Program-made: the position numbers and the translations under genes
Assembly (NCBI GenBank): GCA_973895155.1
Contig: OZ316891.1
Coordinates: 19,096,001 to 19,160,000 of the forward strand
Length of the DNA stretch: 64,000 nucleotides
Source of the DNA: Marsupella aquatica
Taxonomy: Eukaryota > Marchantiophyta
Direction: 5' to 3'
Shown: positions 11,518 to 22,313 of the stretch, one piece after another
Numbering within the stretch: position 1 is the first letter of the stretch
Layout: each line of letters opens with the position of its first letter
The notes under the pieces: generated by a model
Database searches by the model: none
Seen by the model: only the letters and a program-made list of their open reading frames with translations
What the model was told of the DNA's origin: nothing

Positions 11518-11522
11518 ACGTT

Positions 11523-12532
11523 AGCATTTTTGGCCTTGATTATTTTCCATTAAATTAGACCTTATTTTTATACAGTCCGCATACAATCAGGATTACACAT
11601 AGTCGTGGGAGCGTCCTACAGCTCATCCCGCGTGGAGCTTTCCAACTCACCCACGGCAAGCTTTCCAGCTCATCCCAAGGGCAACATCTAGATCCGCAGC
11701 CATGCTCGCATGAGATTAGAAGGATTTGAATAATCAACAGGAGAAATTCTGACAGTGCGGACCAAACTTTATTCATATAATTCTGTCAAAAACATGTTGG
11801 ATGCTCTTCATGAACAATCGAGTTCCATCAGCCTTCATTGATCAATGAATACTAGTCCTAAATTCTACTCTAATATGCAAAACTGTCAAAAATGACATGT
11901 TGCTGAACCAAAAACACATCTGAACATTCTAATGTCCTTACCAACTAAAATCACTTTCAATTAGATTGATGTCTCATTAGCATGCAACTACAGTGTCAAA
12001 AGCTGACTCTATTACAATGCTATCACAATCTTACTATTGAGCCGCAACTACGTGTGTTGCTCATATACAGACTTAATTTGTTAGCTTGCATTGCCTTTTT
12101 GTGGGCTTTGACAGTGCCGTTGTTCAAAGAACTGATGTGTCCCAACACTACAAAAATTGGATTGATCACATTTTGTGGCCTTGAAGTACAAGCATCCCAA
12201 TCCCTGAGATCGTCTCAGTCTTCTCAATTCACATGAGCACCCCATGTATGCAAATTACTCATGCTTGATAGAACTTCAACTCCGATACCATTGCCACAGA
12301 GAATAGGAGTTGGATGCTCATCAATAAATGGCAAGTGACTCCGATTCAAGTGCAATTTTTGGCCCCTCTTACATTTAAACATCATAGACATTACAATGCT
12401 CACATAATGGACAATAGTTGCATTCAATCAGCAAATTCAGCTACTACCTGCATCACTGAGTCCATCAACGGGATGATGCTCTCATTGATTGTAGTATCCT
12501 TCATTCGTCAGACCCACTGAACATGCTACTGG
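11523..12532. other. No gene seen; possible primer-binding-site relic
   Basis: Short open frames without known domains. On the minus strand near 12280-12292 the sequence TGGTATCGGAG resembles a retrotransposon initiator-Met primer site (TGGTATCAGAG), but no LTR boundary is convincing next to it. Confidence 0.35.
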
Positions 12533-13199
12533 TCAAGTCTGCACATGCACAGCCCAGAGAGTAATTTTGCACAAAGACACAAAATAACTTAGACCATTGC
12601 ATAACCAAAAAATCAATGACAAATTAAGCAGGAAAGGGCTTTCACCATGTTGCCCTTTGCTCTTCTTTAAAGGTGAGATATCGTCTTTGTCCTCAATCCC
12701 TGAAACAACTTTGTTCTTGAATAACTCTGTCTCCTCCTTGATAGTCATACCGTCAGCACTCCCTTTGCCAGCGCACTGTTGAGCTACTCTCACTTGAGCA
12801 TTGAGTGATTTGTCATATCTGTTGTATGCACCCTGGATTTTGTGGCCATTGACACATATACTGATGGGTGCAAGGATGCCCTCAGATGCCATGCGAGTGA
12901 TGCACGTGGTGCAACCAGATTTATTGGACACAACATTGGTTAGTAGGTCACATTCCTTATGAATTTCTTTCATGCAGCCTGTAAGTCATTTGGCTGACAC
13001 ACAAATGTGGAATACCATGCATGCATCCTTGCATTATCGATGCATTGGTAGAAGAAGAAAGTACTTGACACTGGTAGATGCTGAATTAACGCATGCAAAG
13101 TACTAACCATGCCTGGATAGTGTTCAGTCACTATGGGTCTAAAATGCTCATCCTCGTACCGATCCGAAAGAACCTTGTAGTTTTTAGAGAGACGCTCAT
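12533..13199 (-). pseudogene. C-terminal part of a Crypton/ZMYM-type tyrosine recombinase-like gene (decayed)
   Basis: Read on the minus strand from about 13199, one frame gives LSKNYKVLSDRYEDEHFRP, then PVSSTFFFYQCIDNARMHAW and STFVCQPNDLQ. A shift of frame near 12980 leads into VSNKSGCTTCITRMASEGI and NGHKIQGAYNRYDKS. The order (FFY...WYS, then S-G-x-T-T-x-x-T-R, then G-H-K...AY-x-R-Y) fits the catalytic half of phage-integrase-fold recombinases of the Crypton, QRICH1 and ZMYM (DUF3504) group. The His of GHK and a candidate Tyr nucleophile are present, while the expected HxxR-type arginine position appears to read Cys. The 5' side is cut at 13199 by a transposon terminus. This is probably a pseudogene, or exons of a damaged gene. 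The assignment is by eye. Confidence 0.5.
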
Positions 13200-13350
13200 C
13201 ATCCCTGGGCCCTCACTCCTAGTATATTATACATACATACCTGTGAGCCTCCCTTCCCCTAGTACCCCTACTTATTATTTTTTCTCACATTGAGATTAAC
13301 CTTGTTTTTTTGTAAAAACTACATTTTTGCTATTTTTCATGTGTTTTGAG
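13199..13350 (+). mobile_element. End of a TIR transposon (same family as 56209-57208)
   Basis: The stretch begins ATCCCTGGGCCCTCACTC, the terminal repeat also seen at both ends of the 1-kb insertion at 56209-57208. The similarity to that element's right end continues inward (GTACCCCTACTTA, a T-rich run, CCTTGTT, GTAAAAA). The opposite terminus was not found within the next 2 kb, so this copy is truncated or its other end is lost. Confidence 0.65.
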
Positions 13351-14730
13351 TATGTTATAAAAAATGGTTTTGGGCAATAATATTTACCCTTCATAGATTA
13401 CAAATTTAGTGCATTCAAAAGGATTTAAAGATGGAGAAAACATATGTAAGTGGTGATAACAGGGGTGTATCTTTATTTATGTTCTACTTATGAAGAACTT
13501 TGCCTAGATTTGGCTCATATAAACCCAATCATCTATATATAAAGGCTATTTAAAGTCTATTGTGTGAATCAAGATAAAAACCTACATAACTTCTGGACCT
13601 AAAGAGTCTAGAGGCCCCTATGATTTTTGCCATCAAAAGTACATCCTCACTTAGGGCCTCATGTAAGAGAACTTTTGCCATCAAAAGTACATCCTCACTT
13701 AGGGCCTCACATAAGAGTACTGGCCATTGTGCTTGAATTGCCAAAAAACATGATTGTAAAAATGTGACGGGTCCAACTAGAGGCACGTCCTCCAGCAGAT
13801 CATATGATTTTCAAACTGAGACCACACTCTATATTCCCTCCACACCTGCCTCCACACCAGGAACCACAACATCTAGCTAGGACTCTTATTTAACCACAAC
13901 CACCAAAACTCTCTTTAACTTTCTCTAACTCTTGAATTAACCACCATGATCCCTGCCGCAGGTGTCAGACATTTAATACCAGGTCCGCTCTTGGTCCCAC
14001 TCCAGCTCACTCTAGAGAGCTTCTTCATCACTTTTTCCCCCACCACAGTCATATCAAAGTCCCCAATAAACCTGACCCAAAAATGGACCAACACCATGAA
14101 TCAGTTGCACACCTCAAATTTGTGTAAGTAACCCCCCTAGCTAAGTTCTTTTGGCTTAGGATACCCATTTGGGCATTCCCTTGGGCATTATATACATTTT
14201 GATATATGCAAACATATATGGACAAAACAGATGTATGGACACATGTGCCAATTAAGAATGGACATGTGTACCACTAATGTAATGTTGCGTGTTGTTGTTA
14301 CCTATTGATCCCGCCTTCCATAGAAATAAAAATGAGAAAATTTAAAAGGGTCTTGCAAAATTAGAAGGAGGGTCAAGAATATATGTGGAGGTTACTTACT
14401 TGTAAAGTAATTATAAAAATTACTGTGAAAGGGATAAAATTGACTCTTGAATGGTTCTCACGTCCTCCTCATTTTAGAAAGGAGTGGGGGGCTAGGGCTC
14501 ATCATACCTTTCTCCAACTTCATTTGTTCCGAAAGAAAATTCCTGTTCCTCCAAATTGTACAGCTCCTTATCACCTTGAATTGCAAAATGACACAAAAGA
14601 TAGTAGATGGCTCTACGTTGAAACCCTCTTGGATGTGAGGGGCTTGTACAAGCATGTGATAGTATAGTCTCCTCTCGGGGGCCTCAATCCCCTGCTCAAT
14701 CCAAGGGGTGTCCCATATTATGCGTGAAGT
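13351..14730. other. AT-rich DNA, probably transposon interior and debris
   Basis: A 44-bp direct duplication lies at about 13629-13730: ACTTTTGCCATCAAAAGTAC and similar occur twice. No open frame with a known domain is present. It may include the interior of the TIR element that begins at 13199. Confidence 0.4.
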
Positions 14731-14734
14731 TTTG

Positions 14735-14964
14735 GGGGAATAAACACCCTAAAAGTTAAGTCAATAAAGTTTTTTTTTGGAATTGTTTTCCCCTAACTTA
14801 ATGGAATATCCAAGAATATACCCAAATTTGATTTAAAAAACCCTAGGATTCTTATAATGCTCAAAATTGGATTAAAATAACCCTAATGTTCGTCAACACA
14901 AATTTATAAGTATTTCACTAAACCCAATAAAAAAACTCTATACTTATTCGCACGTGATGGGTCC
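14735..14964. repeat. Partial copy of the 290-bp MITE family
   Basis: This contains the family words ACCCTAAAAGTTAAG, GGATTAAAATAACCCTAATG and a terminal CGCACGTGATG, as in the better-preserved copies at 14965 and 53669. The adjoining intact copy appears to have landed in its end. Confidence 0.45.
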
Positions 14965-15247
14965 TCGGGGGTCTCACTATATGGATGCCTCCCCATCACC
15001 TTCAATGTTTTTAGGTCTCGGACCCCCTAAAATGTAAGATTTTATTTTTATTTTTCAACCCCAATAAACTTGGAATATTCCAATTTTGGTTATAAGGACC
15101 CTAATGTTCTTATAAGTCTCAAAATTTGATTTAAAATACCCTGTTGTTCTTCATAGAAAATTCTTGAGTCTTCCATTTGAACCAATAAAATGACCATATA
15201 CTTTGTCGCACGTGATGTGCCATTTTTATGGAAGTGAAACTCCCAAG
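14965..15247. mobile_element. MITE with about 40-bp terminal inverted repeats (copy B)
   Basis: It starts TCGGGGGTCTCACTATATGG and ends GTGAAACTCCCAAG. The ends are inverted relative to each other, including the subterminal CATCAC...CGACG versus CGTCGCACGTGATG. It is closely related to 53669-53964. It lies inside the decayed recombinase region. Possible 9-bp flanks (GATGGGTCC and GATGGATGG) match only partly. Confidence 0.7.
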
Positions 15248-15312
15248 GATGGATGGAAGAAAAGGAGTGAGGACCCTGGGACCCGCCCCAGGAGTCTCCT
15301 CATCTGACAAAG

Positions 15313-15989
15313 TTATAATTGCAGCCTTCTTTTGAGGGAGGTTGGCACCTTGCCTCTTGGAGCGCTCCATGGCCAACACACATGATATACCAACCTATTT
15401 AAACTAGGGACTTGACCACATAAAGAAAATTGGTTCATCGATACCTGTTTGCTATACCCAAGATTCTTGCTTATGACTTGCATACGGTGAAATGCCCTGA
15501 ACAGGCCTATCAAGGTTTGACTCGGATACAACTGTCCATCTTTCTTCTTAACTTGCTCAGAAAACTTTGCGAGAAGCATGTTGGAGTCTTGAGGCGATAG
15601 TTTCTCCAAAGAGAGAGACTCATCCAATCCCTTAAACAGCCAAAACTTATTTAACCTATTGCGGGCCCACTTGTCCATAGAGGCTGAAGGATTTGATCCA
15701 CCCTCGGCAAGGTTCTTTGAAAGGACTCATTTTCTTGAAGAAATTTGAACAAGGGTCCTCCTTTGACATTAACAAAAACTTGACTGGACACTGGACTAAC
15801 ATTGGCCAACATAATTGAATCAAGACCAAGGTGCAATGTCTCGATAAGAGCATTTGTTTGCTCATCGACGTTTGGCTCTATGGCATCAATCTTTGTTGTC
15901 GTTGCCCCACTACTACTGCCATTGGGACTTTCATCTAATGGCACCAAAGTCACTTCCTTAATACCATTTGCAGATGCGATATATTTCAA
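15313..15989 (-). pseudogene. N-terminal part of the Crypton/ZMYM-type recombinase-like gene (decayed)
   Basis: Two minus-strand frames (15989-15651 and 15678-15313) join by a frameshift around 15655-15678. The second contains WARNRLNKFW, then LLAKFSEQVKKKDGQLYPSQ and TLIGLFRAFHRM. This matches the pattern of the N-terminal domain in ZMYM/QRICH1/Crypton-derived proteins (L-x-x-F-x-x-x-V-R/K-K-K-D-G-x-x-Y-x-P-x-T-L). It lies on the same strand and upstream of the catalytic fragment at 12533-13199, so both likely came from one gene broken by MITE insertions. The Copia element sits 91 bp further upstream. A good donor (CAG|GTATCG at about 15441) also allows an intron-containing gene. Confidence 0.5.
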
Positions 15990-16074
15990 TCTTGAGCAAA
16001 ATTAATCCAATACTGAAACTCGGGGAGGCCATTCCCTGATGCATGTCCAGGCATGATTGCACCGTGAATACATT

Positions 16075-16079
16075 GGGAG
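16075..16079. repeat. Target-site duplication GGGAG (left)
   Basis: The five bases GGGAG directly left of the Copia element are identical to 22309-22313 on its right, marking one integration event. Confidence 0.95.
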
Positions 16080-16422
16080 TGTTGAGCATAGACGACACTT
16101 GTAACGATAAGCACATGACACATCCAACGCGCAAGTAGTCGACACAAGAGATACGTGGTTCACCTCCTTGAGGCTACGTCCACAGGAACACACAAGAGAG
16201 CTTTACTGAACTCTAAGCCCGTCGGCTATACCAAGTCTCCACAGTGTAAGCTCTCCTCATCTCTCAAGTGGCCCCATAACAATGAGTCTAAGTTCCACTT
16301 ATCCAAGCAAACACCGCTTGGCATATAGTGTGCATCCTAGTTAACCTAACCATGTCTCCGACTACGGTTAGTCTAACTATGGTTACATGTCGCAACCCTA
16401 GACCTTGAATAAATACCTAACA
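16080..16422 (-). repeat. 3' LTR of the Copia element
   Basis: 343 bp, from TGTTGAGCATAG to TACCTAACA on the plus strand. Because the element is coded on the minus strand, this is its 3' LTR. It pairs with 21966-22308. Confidence 0.97.
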
Positions 16423-16433
16423 ATCTCCCCCTT
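16423..16433 (-). other. Polypurine tract
   Basis: On the minus strand the bases AAGGGGGAGAT lie immediately before the 3' LTR, the expected place and composition for the plus-strand primer of reverse transcription. Confidence 0.85.
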
Positions 16434-16614
16434 GACTCTGGTCTAGGGGAGGGTAATACTGCTAACCTATATGATTTCTCAGCGGGAAGTTCTGGATGAA
16501 AACTAACATGGTTTCCCCTCTCTAACTAGAGCAAACCAGAACTAAGCCGTAGCCTATTACTAGGAGCGAAGAAGAGCATATATCAGTAATTACAGCAAAT
16601 GTTAAGAAAAATCC
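16434..16614 (-). other. Untranslated 3' segment of the Copia element
   Basis: Non-coding internal sequence between the end of the RNase H frame (16615) and the polypurine tract. Confidence 0.7.
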
Positions 16615-19600
16615 TTACTTGTGACGCAATTGCAAAACCTCCAGCACATCACGATGTCTAGAGAAACTTTTGAAAGGAATCACTTTAGTAAATGCGTCAA
16701 CTGGGTTGAGTTTACCGTCTATCTTGACTAGCTCAAATAAATTATCAAACACAGTCTGCCTAATAAAATGGTACCTAACGTCTATGTGCTTCACTCTACT
16801 ATCCATCACCTGGTTCACAGCAAGGTGGAGCGCACTCTGACTATCACAATGGAGCTTCACATTCCCCTGTGGCAATCCCATTTCAGTGATAAGTCTATCC
16901 AACCAAATTGTTTCCTTCGCTACTTCCGCTGCTGCAACATACTCTGCTTCTATAGTAGACTAAGCAATACACTTATGCAAAGTAGACCTCCAACTTATGC
17001 ATCCACCGCCAAGTGTAAACACGTACCCTGTTGTTGATCTCATTCGGTCCAGATCTTGTCCATAGTCAGAATCTACATAGCCAATCAATGATCTTGCATT
17101 ATTTGCATTTGCATCAAATAAAAGGCCATGATCCACGGTACCTTTCAAGTACCTGATAATCGACTTCACTGCTTCCCAATGTACCTTCCCTGGATTCGAC
17201 ATGTACCTGCTTACCTTGCCCATAGCCATGGCAAGATCAGGTCTAGTGCAAGTCATCAAATACATGAGACTTCTCACTACCTTATCATAAGGAACCTTTG
17301 ACATCATCCCCTGCTCTGTCACATCTGTGGGACAAAAAGCTGATGACAATTTGAAGTGTGTAGCCAAAGGGGTACTTACTGGCTTACTATCCCCCATGTT
17401 GAACCTGACAATTACCTTCCTTGCATAACTGCTCTGTGTCAACCATAGCTTACCAACCTCCAAGTCCCTAGTGATCTCCATACCCAAAATCCTCTTAGCT
17501 AGCCCTAAGTCCTTCATCTTAAACTCTGCACTTAGCAGTGCCTTGAGCTTAACAATCTCAGACCTATCCTTGGCCGCAATAAGCATGTCATCCACATAAA
17601 GTACTAAAACAATGAACCCAAAGACAACATTTTTCACCGGTTTCAAATGTACACAAGGGTCAAACACACTCCTGTGAAAACCTTGTGACCGAATCCAATC
17701 ATCAAACCGCTTGTTCCATTGTCTTGGTGACTGCTTCAACCCATACAAGGATTTCAGCAATCTGCAAACCAGTTCCTCTTGTCCTCTCTTCACAAAACCT
17801 AGCGGCTGTCTCATGAAGATCACCTCTTCCAAGGTGCCATAGAGGAAAGCTGTGACAACATCCATCTGATCTAGCAGCAGACCAAACATTACAACAAGCA
17901 CACACAATAGTCGTATTGTAGAGTACTTAGCAACTGGTGAGAAGACCTCATTGTAATCCACACCTTTCTCTTGTGTGAATCCCTTTGCTACCAACCTAGC
18001 CTTGTAGACCTTTGATCCACTTCCTGCAGAATTATCCTTCAGCTTGTAAATCCACTTGCTGTCCACCACTTGCTGACCCTTAGGCAGCTTAACAAGCTCC
18101 CAAGTTTTGTTGTCCTTCAGTGACCGCATCTCTGTTTGCATTGCTGCAGTCCACTTCTGTTTCTCCTTTGAAGCACTTGCCTCATCAAATGAAGAAGGTT
18201 CCCCTTCTTCCAAAATTAACGCATCACCCTCATCATCAGTTGCAAAATTATCCTCTTGCAGTTGAGATGAATCAACCCACTGTCCATACCTAGGAGGAAC
18301 GCGTACAGTGCGACCAGATGTTCTTCTAGCCGATGACTCCGGTTGAATTGCGTCTACTGGTACAATTTGAAGCTCAACAACATCCACTTGCTGCTCACCA
18401 GCATCAACAACATCCACTTGTTCCTCTAGCACAGGAACCAGCTCCATACTTGGAGCACCTCCTTCTCTCCGATCATGCACTTCATGATCAATCTCTCCCT
18501 CAACGAGATCCGGGATATGAGATTTTCCTTTGTCAGTACAGGAGACTTGAGTATTCTTCCCCTTCTTCAATAATCTGGATTCATTGAAGGAAACATCCCT
18601 ACTGACAACGAGCTTACAGGCGATAGGATCCCATAGCCTATAGGCTTTCACACCACTCTGGTACCCAAGAAAAACACATTTCTTGGAGGTAGGATCCAAC
18701 TTGGTCCTATTCTGCTTCGGTGTGAGAGCATATGCATCACTTCCAAAAACTACCAAGCCATGATAGTCTGCTTGCCGCTTATAGCGCATTTCAAATGGCG
18801 TTTTGAAATTGATAGCACTAGAAGGAGAAAGATTTACCAAATAAGTTGCGGTATTGACAACTTCTACCCAAAATTCCTGTGGTAAACCTGATTGGCTCAA
18901 CATACTCCGTGACTGCTCCAATAGTGTCCGATTGAGCCTCTCAGCGACACCATTCTGCTGTGGAGTATAAATTGTGGTGAAATGACGAGTTATCCCCTGT
19001 TCTGAACAGTACTCTTCAAATTCCACTGAAGTATACTCCCCGCCGTTGTCGGACCTCAGACTCTTCACCCTTGTATCCAAATACTTGACCGTGTTTCCAG
19101 TCTGATTCTCCACCTGGGCCTTCCACTTCTTAAAAATGGACAAGACATCAGACTTATGCGTCATGAAATAAATCCACATAAATCTTGCGTAATCATCAAT
19201 AAATGATACATAGTACAACTTTCCAGAGTGTGAGGAAGTTGGGGATGGACCCCACACATCACTATGTATGTACTCGAGAACCGCTTTGGAATGATGAGTT
19301 CCAATACCGAAATCACGACGATGCTGCTTTCCAAAAATGCAATGCTCACAGAAATCCAATTTACAAGACTGCAAATCAGAAATGAGCCCATTCTTTCGCA
19401 AGATAGCCAATCCCTTCTCACTCATCTGGCCTAGCCGTGAATGCCACAGTTGAGTCATTTTCTTGTGAGACTTGGTTACATTGGCCTCTCCACATATTGT
19501 ATTGCCCTGTAGCACATACAAATTCTTCTGTCTGCTCCCCTTCAAAATCACTGTCTCTCCCGACATGACTTGAAGTTCACCATCAATTACTTGCCATTGA

Positions 19601-19841
19601 TGACCATTTGTATCCAACACACCGAGTGAAATCAAATTCTTACGCATGCCAAGTACAAACCTGACTCAGACACTGTGCACACAATGTCATCAAACATTTG
19701 AATCTTTACAGACCCAATACCCTCAACTCGACAGGAGTGATTATTTCCCATCAGAACTGAACCGTTTGAAACAGAGTAAGAACTGAAATACTCGCGAATA
19801 TAACAAATGTGAAAGGAGCAAGCACAATCAAGAATCCACAC
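16615..19841 (-). pseudogene. Copia pol remnant: protease, integrase, reverse transcriptase, RNase H
   Basis: Protease begins at about 19841 (WILDCACSFHIC); the usual DSA/DTG-type active site reads Asp-Cys-Ala here. A frameshift at about 19645 leads to a long frame down to 16960. That frame has the integrase zinc motif (HSRLG...CEHCIFGK), the core acidic residues in IHSDVWGP, FIDDY and GVAERLNRT, the reverse transcriptase block KWIYKLK...YKARLVAKGF and the catalytic YVDDM. A TAG stop at 16960 interrupts just before the RNase H stretch STIEAEYVAAAEVAKE. The RNase H frame (HCDSQSALHLA, SRVKHIDVRYHFIR) runs to 16615. The product normally reverse-transcribes and integrates the element. This copy cannot make an intact polyprotein. 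Confidence 0.92.
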
Positions 19842-19879
19842 ATCGTTTGCTCTCCTAGATGATGTGCACAGGGCATACT

Positions 19880-20864
19880 CCTTGCTTCATAAAACATACT
19901 CATCATTGAGTAAATCAACTTCTCCATCAGCACTAGCCACATTGGCTGATGAAGATTCAGCTGCTGTACCCTTACAATCCCTCTTACGTGACCAACCTTG
20001 TGACACTTCCAACAGACTACTGGCTTTCTCTTCTGGGACTTCCCCCTTGAAGCAAATCTTGTCCTAGATTTACTTCTTCCCCTGCCATTCGTGCGCTGCT
20101 CTGGATGCTTCTGTGACCTCCCACGATTCACATTCAAGGCAGCACCAGACGACGATGATGGCTGAGAGGGCATGGTCAATTTTTGCTGCAAGTCATCAGT
20201 GAACAGAGCACTTACAACTTCATTGTAAGTGATAGTCTTCCTGTCACGATGAAGCAGCACTCGTGACAATGACTGATATGATGAGGGTAAAGAGCTAAGC
20301 AAGTGAAGAGCCTGCCGCTCATCACTCAAATCCTCCCCCCAGATTTTGCAAATCAACGACCAGGTCGTTGAAACCATCGATATGGTCCAAAATCTTTGCA
20401 CTTCCCTCCTTCATCTTGAAGCTCATCAGCTTCAAAGACGTGTAGAGCCGATTCGACAGCTCCTTCTGATGGTACTTTTCCTCCAATGCGGCAAACAATG
20501 ACGCACAATCGACATGGTCCGCCACCTGCTTGATGACATTAGGCTGAAGATAGAGCATCACGGTGCTCACAACCTACTCCTGCATGTCATGCCAGTCATC
20601 ATTGTCGACATCATTTGGCTGGTCCTTCAGCAATTTCCCAAGCCCGGTTGCACGGAGTACCCCCTTCACTTGTCGCTCCCACAACAAGTAGTCCATGCGG
20701 CCATCGTATTTCGTAACCTCAAACTTGGGATCTCCAAGCTTGATTGTTCCCATATTTTTTCTTGTCACTCGTCGCAATACCGGTGACCACAATTCCGCTA
20801 GATCGTCTACTTCCTCCTCTGTTCTCTCCGGTGACTCAATGGAACCCTCCTCCAAGTCACTCAT
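19880..20864 (-). pseudogene. Copia gag remnant
   Basis: The start is at ATG 20864 (MSDLEEGSIESPERTEEEVD). The frame continues with the gag core (KYDGRMDYLLWERQVKGVL) to a TAG at 20574, then resumes in frame with VADHVDCASLFAALEEKYHQ. A shift near a six-C run at 20335-20340 moves to the frame holding RQALHLLSSLPSSYQSLSRV, and then the zinc knuckle CWKCHKVGHV near 20010. A second shift occurs inside the knuckle, before its last Cys. Another stop (TGA) falls near 19890, before protease. Gag packages element RNA into particles. The breaks show that this copy is dead. Confidence 0.88.
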
Positions 20865-20876
20865 GTGAGAAATCAA

Positions 20877-21951
20877 GAAAAAATGACGTTTTTCTCAACT
20901 TCTCAAAAAACTCAAAAGTTATCACCGCAACATAGCCCATGAGCCTAGCTTTCCAACGCTGAAAACCAAAATCGAAACCAAACTCCGACGTAAAAGTTAT
21001 TCACTTTTCGGTCAGGGTGGGTAAAACTTGGAATTCTCCCCCGTTTTGACCACCTCGGGGAATAACCAAAATGTGAACTAGTACCCAACGTCAGAAATGC
21101 AATTCAATTTGTGCACCGCGTTGCCAACTCCGATGGCTAGCAACTTGCCAAAGACGAACGAAAAAAGTTACCTTTCGGCGGACAGAATCTTCGACGGACG
21201 AACAAAAAATAGCTCTTTGGTTTTTTGGAATATTCTATGACCCTTGTACAGGCCCTGTGGGGATTTTGGAAAAGCAATCAAGGGGCTGACACGTGTCCTC
21301 AAATCCCCAAAACCCCCTACCACCCTTCGTCGTTGAAATCTGGTCGCGCGCGCAGAAAATACACATGATAGAATGTACTCCTCGACACCAAACACAAGAT
21401 ATCTCACTCGGGTTTTGACGAAATCAAGATCTGATTTCAGATTTGGAAACTAGACTCCGAGGCGGTGAAGATCGATATAAGAAGCACCTAAAACGAGGAA
21501 AGAACGAGGGAGAAAAAAATGGGTAAAGATGACAGATTTCTCTCAATTGCCATAGCCAATTTCGAATCAGTTTTTTTCAAAGAGAAAAAATGGTACCTTG
21601 TCAACAACGAATGTTGATGAATTATACTTGGTGTCGTCACCAAGTCCAACAAGGTAATTGATTTCGCTTAGCCTTCCTCTTCGCATCAAAGAGCCAATCC
21701 CGGACTCAAAACAATCATCTTGCCTCAATCTCTCCGTTGAGTCAAAACACTTGACGCTTCTCCCTCCGAGTCAATTGCCACGACAAGAAACCCCGCTCAG
21801 GCAAAAGAGGACTCCACACCGTTAGAAAGCTATTGCCCCGATCTATCCGTTGAGCCCATAAACTCCAAGTTCCATGCGACGGAACTCCGGGAAATCCACC
21901 GACACTCAACGCTGGAAAAACCGTCACGAACACACGTCACCTCCCAGGCAT
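20877..21951 (-). other. 5' leader of the Copia element
   Basis: About 1.07 kb between the primer-binding site and the gag start carries no supported coding frame. Long leaders of this kind usually hold packaging and dimerisation signals, but none can be pinpointed here. Confidence 0.6.
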
Positions 21952-21963
21952 GCTCTGATACCA
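21952..21963 (-). other. Primer-binding site (initiator tRNA-Met type)
   Basis: On the minus strand TGGTATCAGAGC lies two bases inside the 5' LTR. It is complementary to the 3' end of plant initiator methionine tRNA, the usual primer for Copia elements. Confidence 0.92.
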
Positions 21964-21965
21964 AT

Positions 21966-22308
21966 TGTTGAGCATAGATGACACTCGTAACGATAAGCAC
22001 ATGACACATCCAACGCGCAAGTAGTCGACACAAGAGATACGTGGTTCACCTCCTCGAGGCTACGTCCACGGGAACACACAAGAGAGCTTTACTGAACTCT
22101 AATCCCGTCGACTATACCAAGTCTCCACAGTGTAAGCTCTCCTCATCTCTCAAGTGACCCCATAACAATAAGCCTAAGTTCCACTTATCCAAGCAAACAC
22201 CGCTTGGCATATAGTGTGCATCCTAGTTAACCTAACCACGTCTCCGACTACGGTTAGTCTAACTATGGTTACATGTCACAACCCTAGACCTTGAGTAAAT
22301 ACCTAATA
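21966..22308 (-). repeat. 5' LTR of the Copia element
   Basis: 343 bp, from TGTTGAGCATAG to TACCTAATA on the plus strand. The terminal CA of the partner reads TA here. It differs from the partner LTR at 13 positions. It would contain the element's promoter, read on the minus strand. Confidence 0.97.
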
Positions 22309-22313
22309 GGGAG
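22309..22313. repeat. Target-site duplication GGGAG (right)
   Basis: Identical to 16075-16079. Confidence 0.95.

Larger units (their letters stand above)
16080..22308 (-). mobile_element. Complete-boundary Ty1/Copia LTR retrotransposon, coding-defective
   Basis: This 6,229-bp element is read on the minus strand. It has two 343-bp LTRs, TG...CA ends in the element's own orientation, a 5-bp target-site duplication, an initiator-Met primer-binding site and a polypurine tract. The coding order is gag (UBN2-like, CCHC knuckle), protease, integrase, reverse transcriptase, RNase H, which defines Copia rather than Gypsy. Several stop codons and frameshifts make it non-autonomous. The LTRs differ at 13 of 343 positions, 12 of them transitions. 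The surrounding DNA on the left is a decayed recombinase-like gene. Confidence 0.97.

Noticed and set aside
18820-19420. Plus-strand and alternative-frame open frames within the Copia pol region
   Set aside because: They are shadows of the minus-strand integrase and reverse transcriptase frame.
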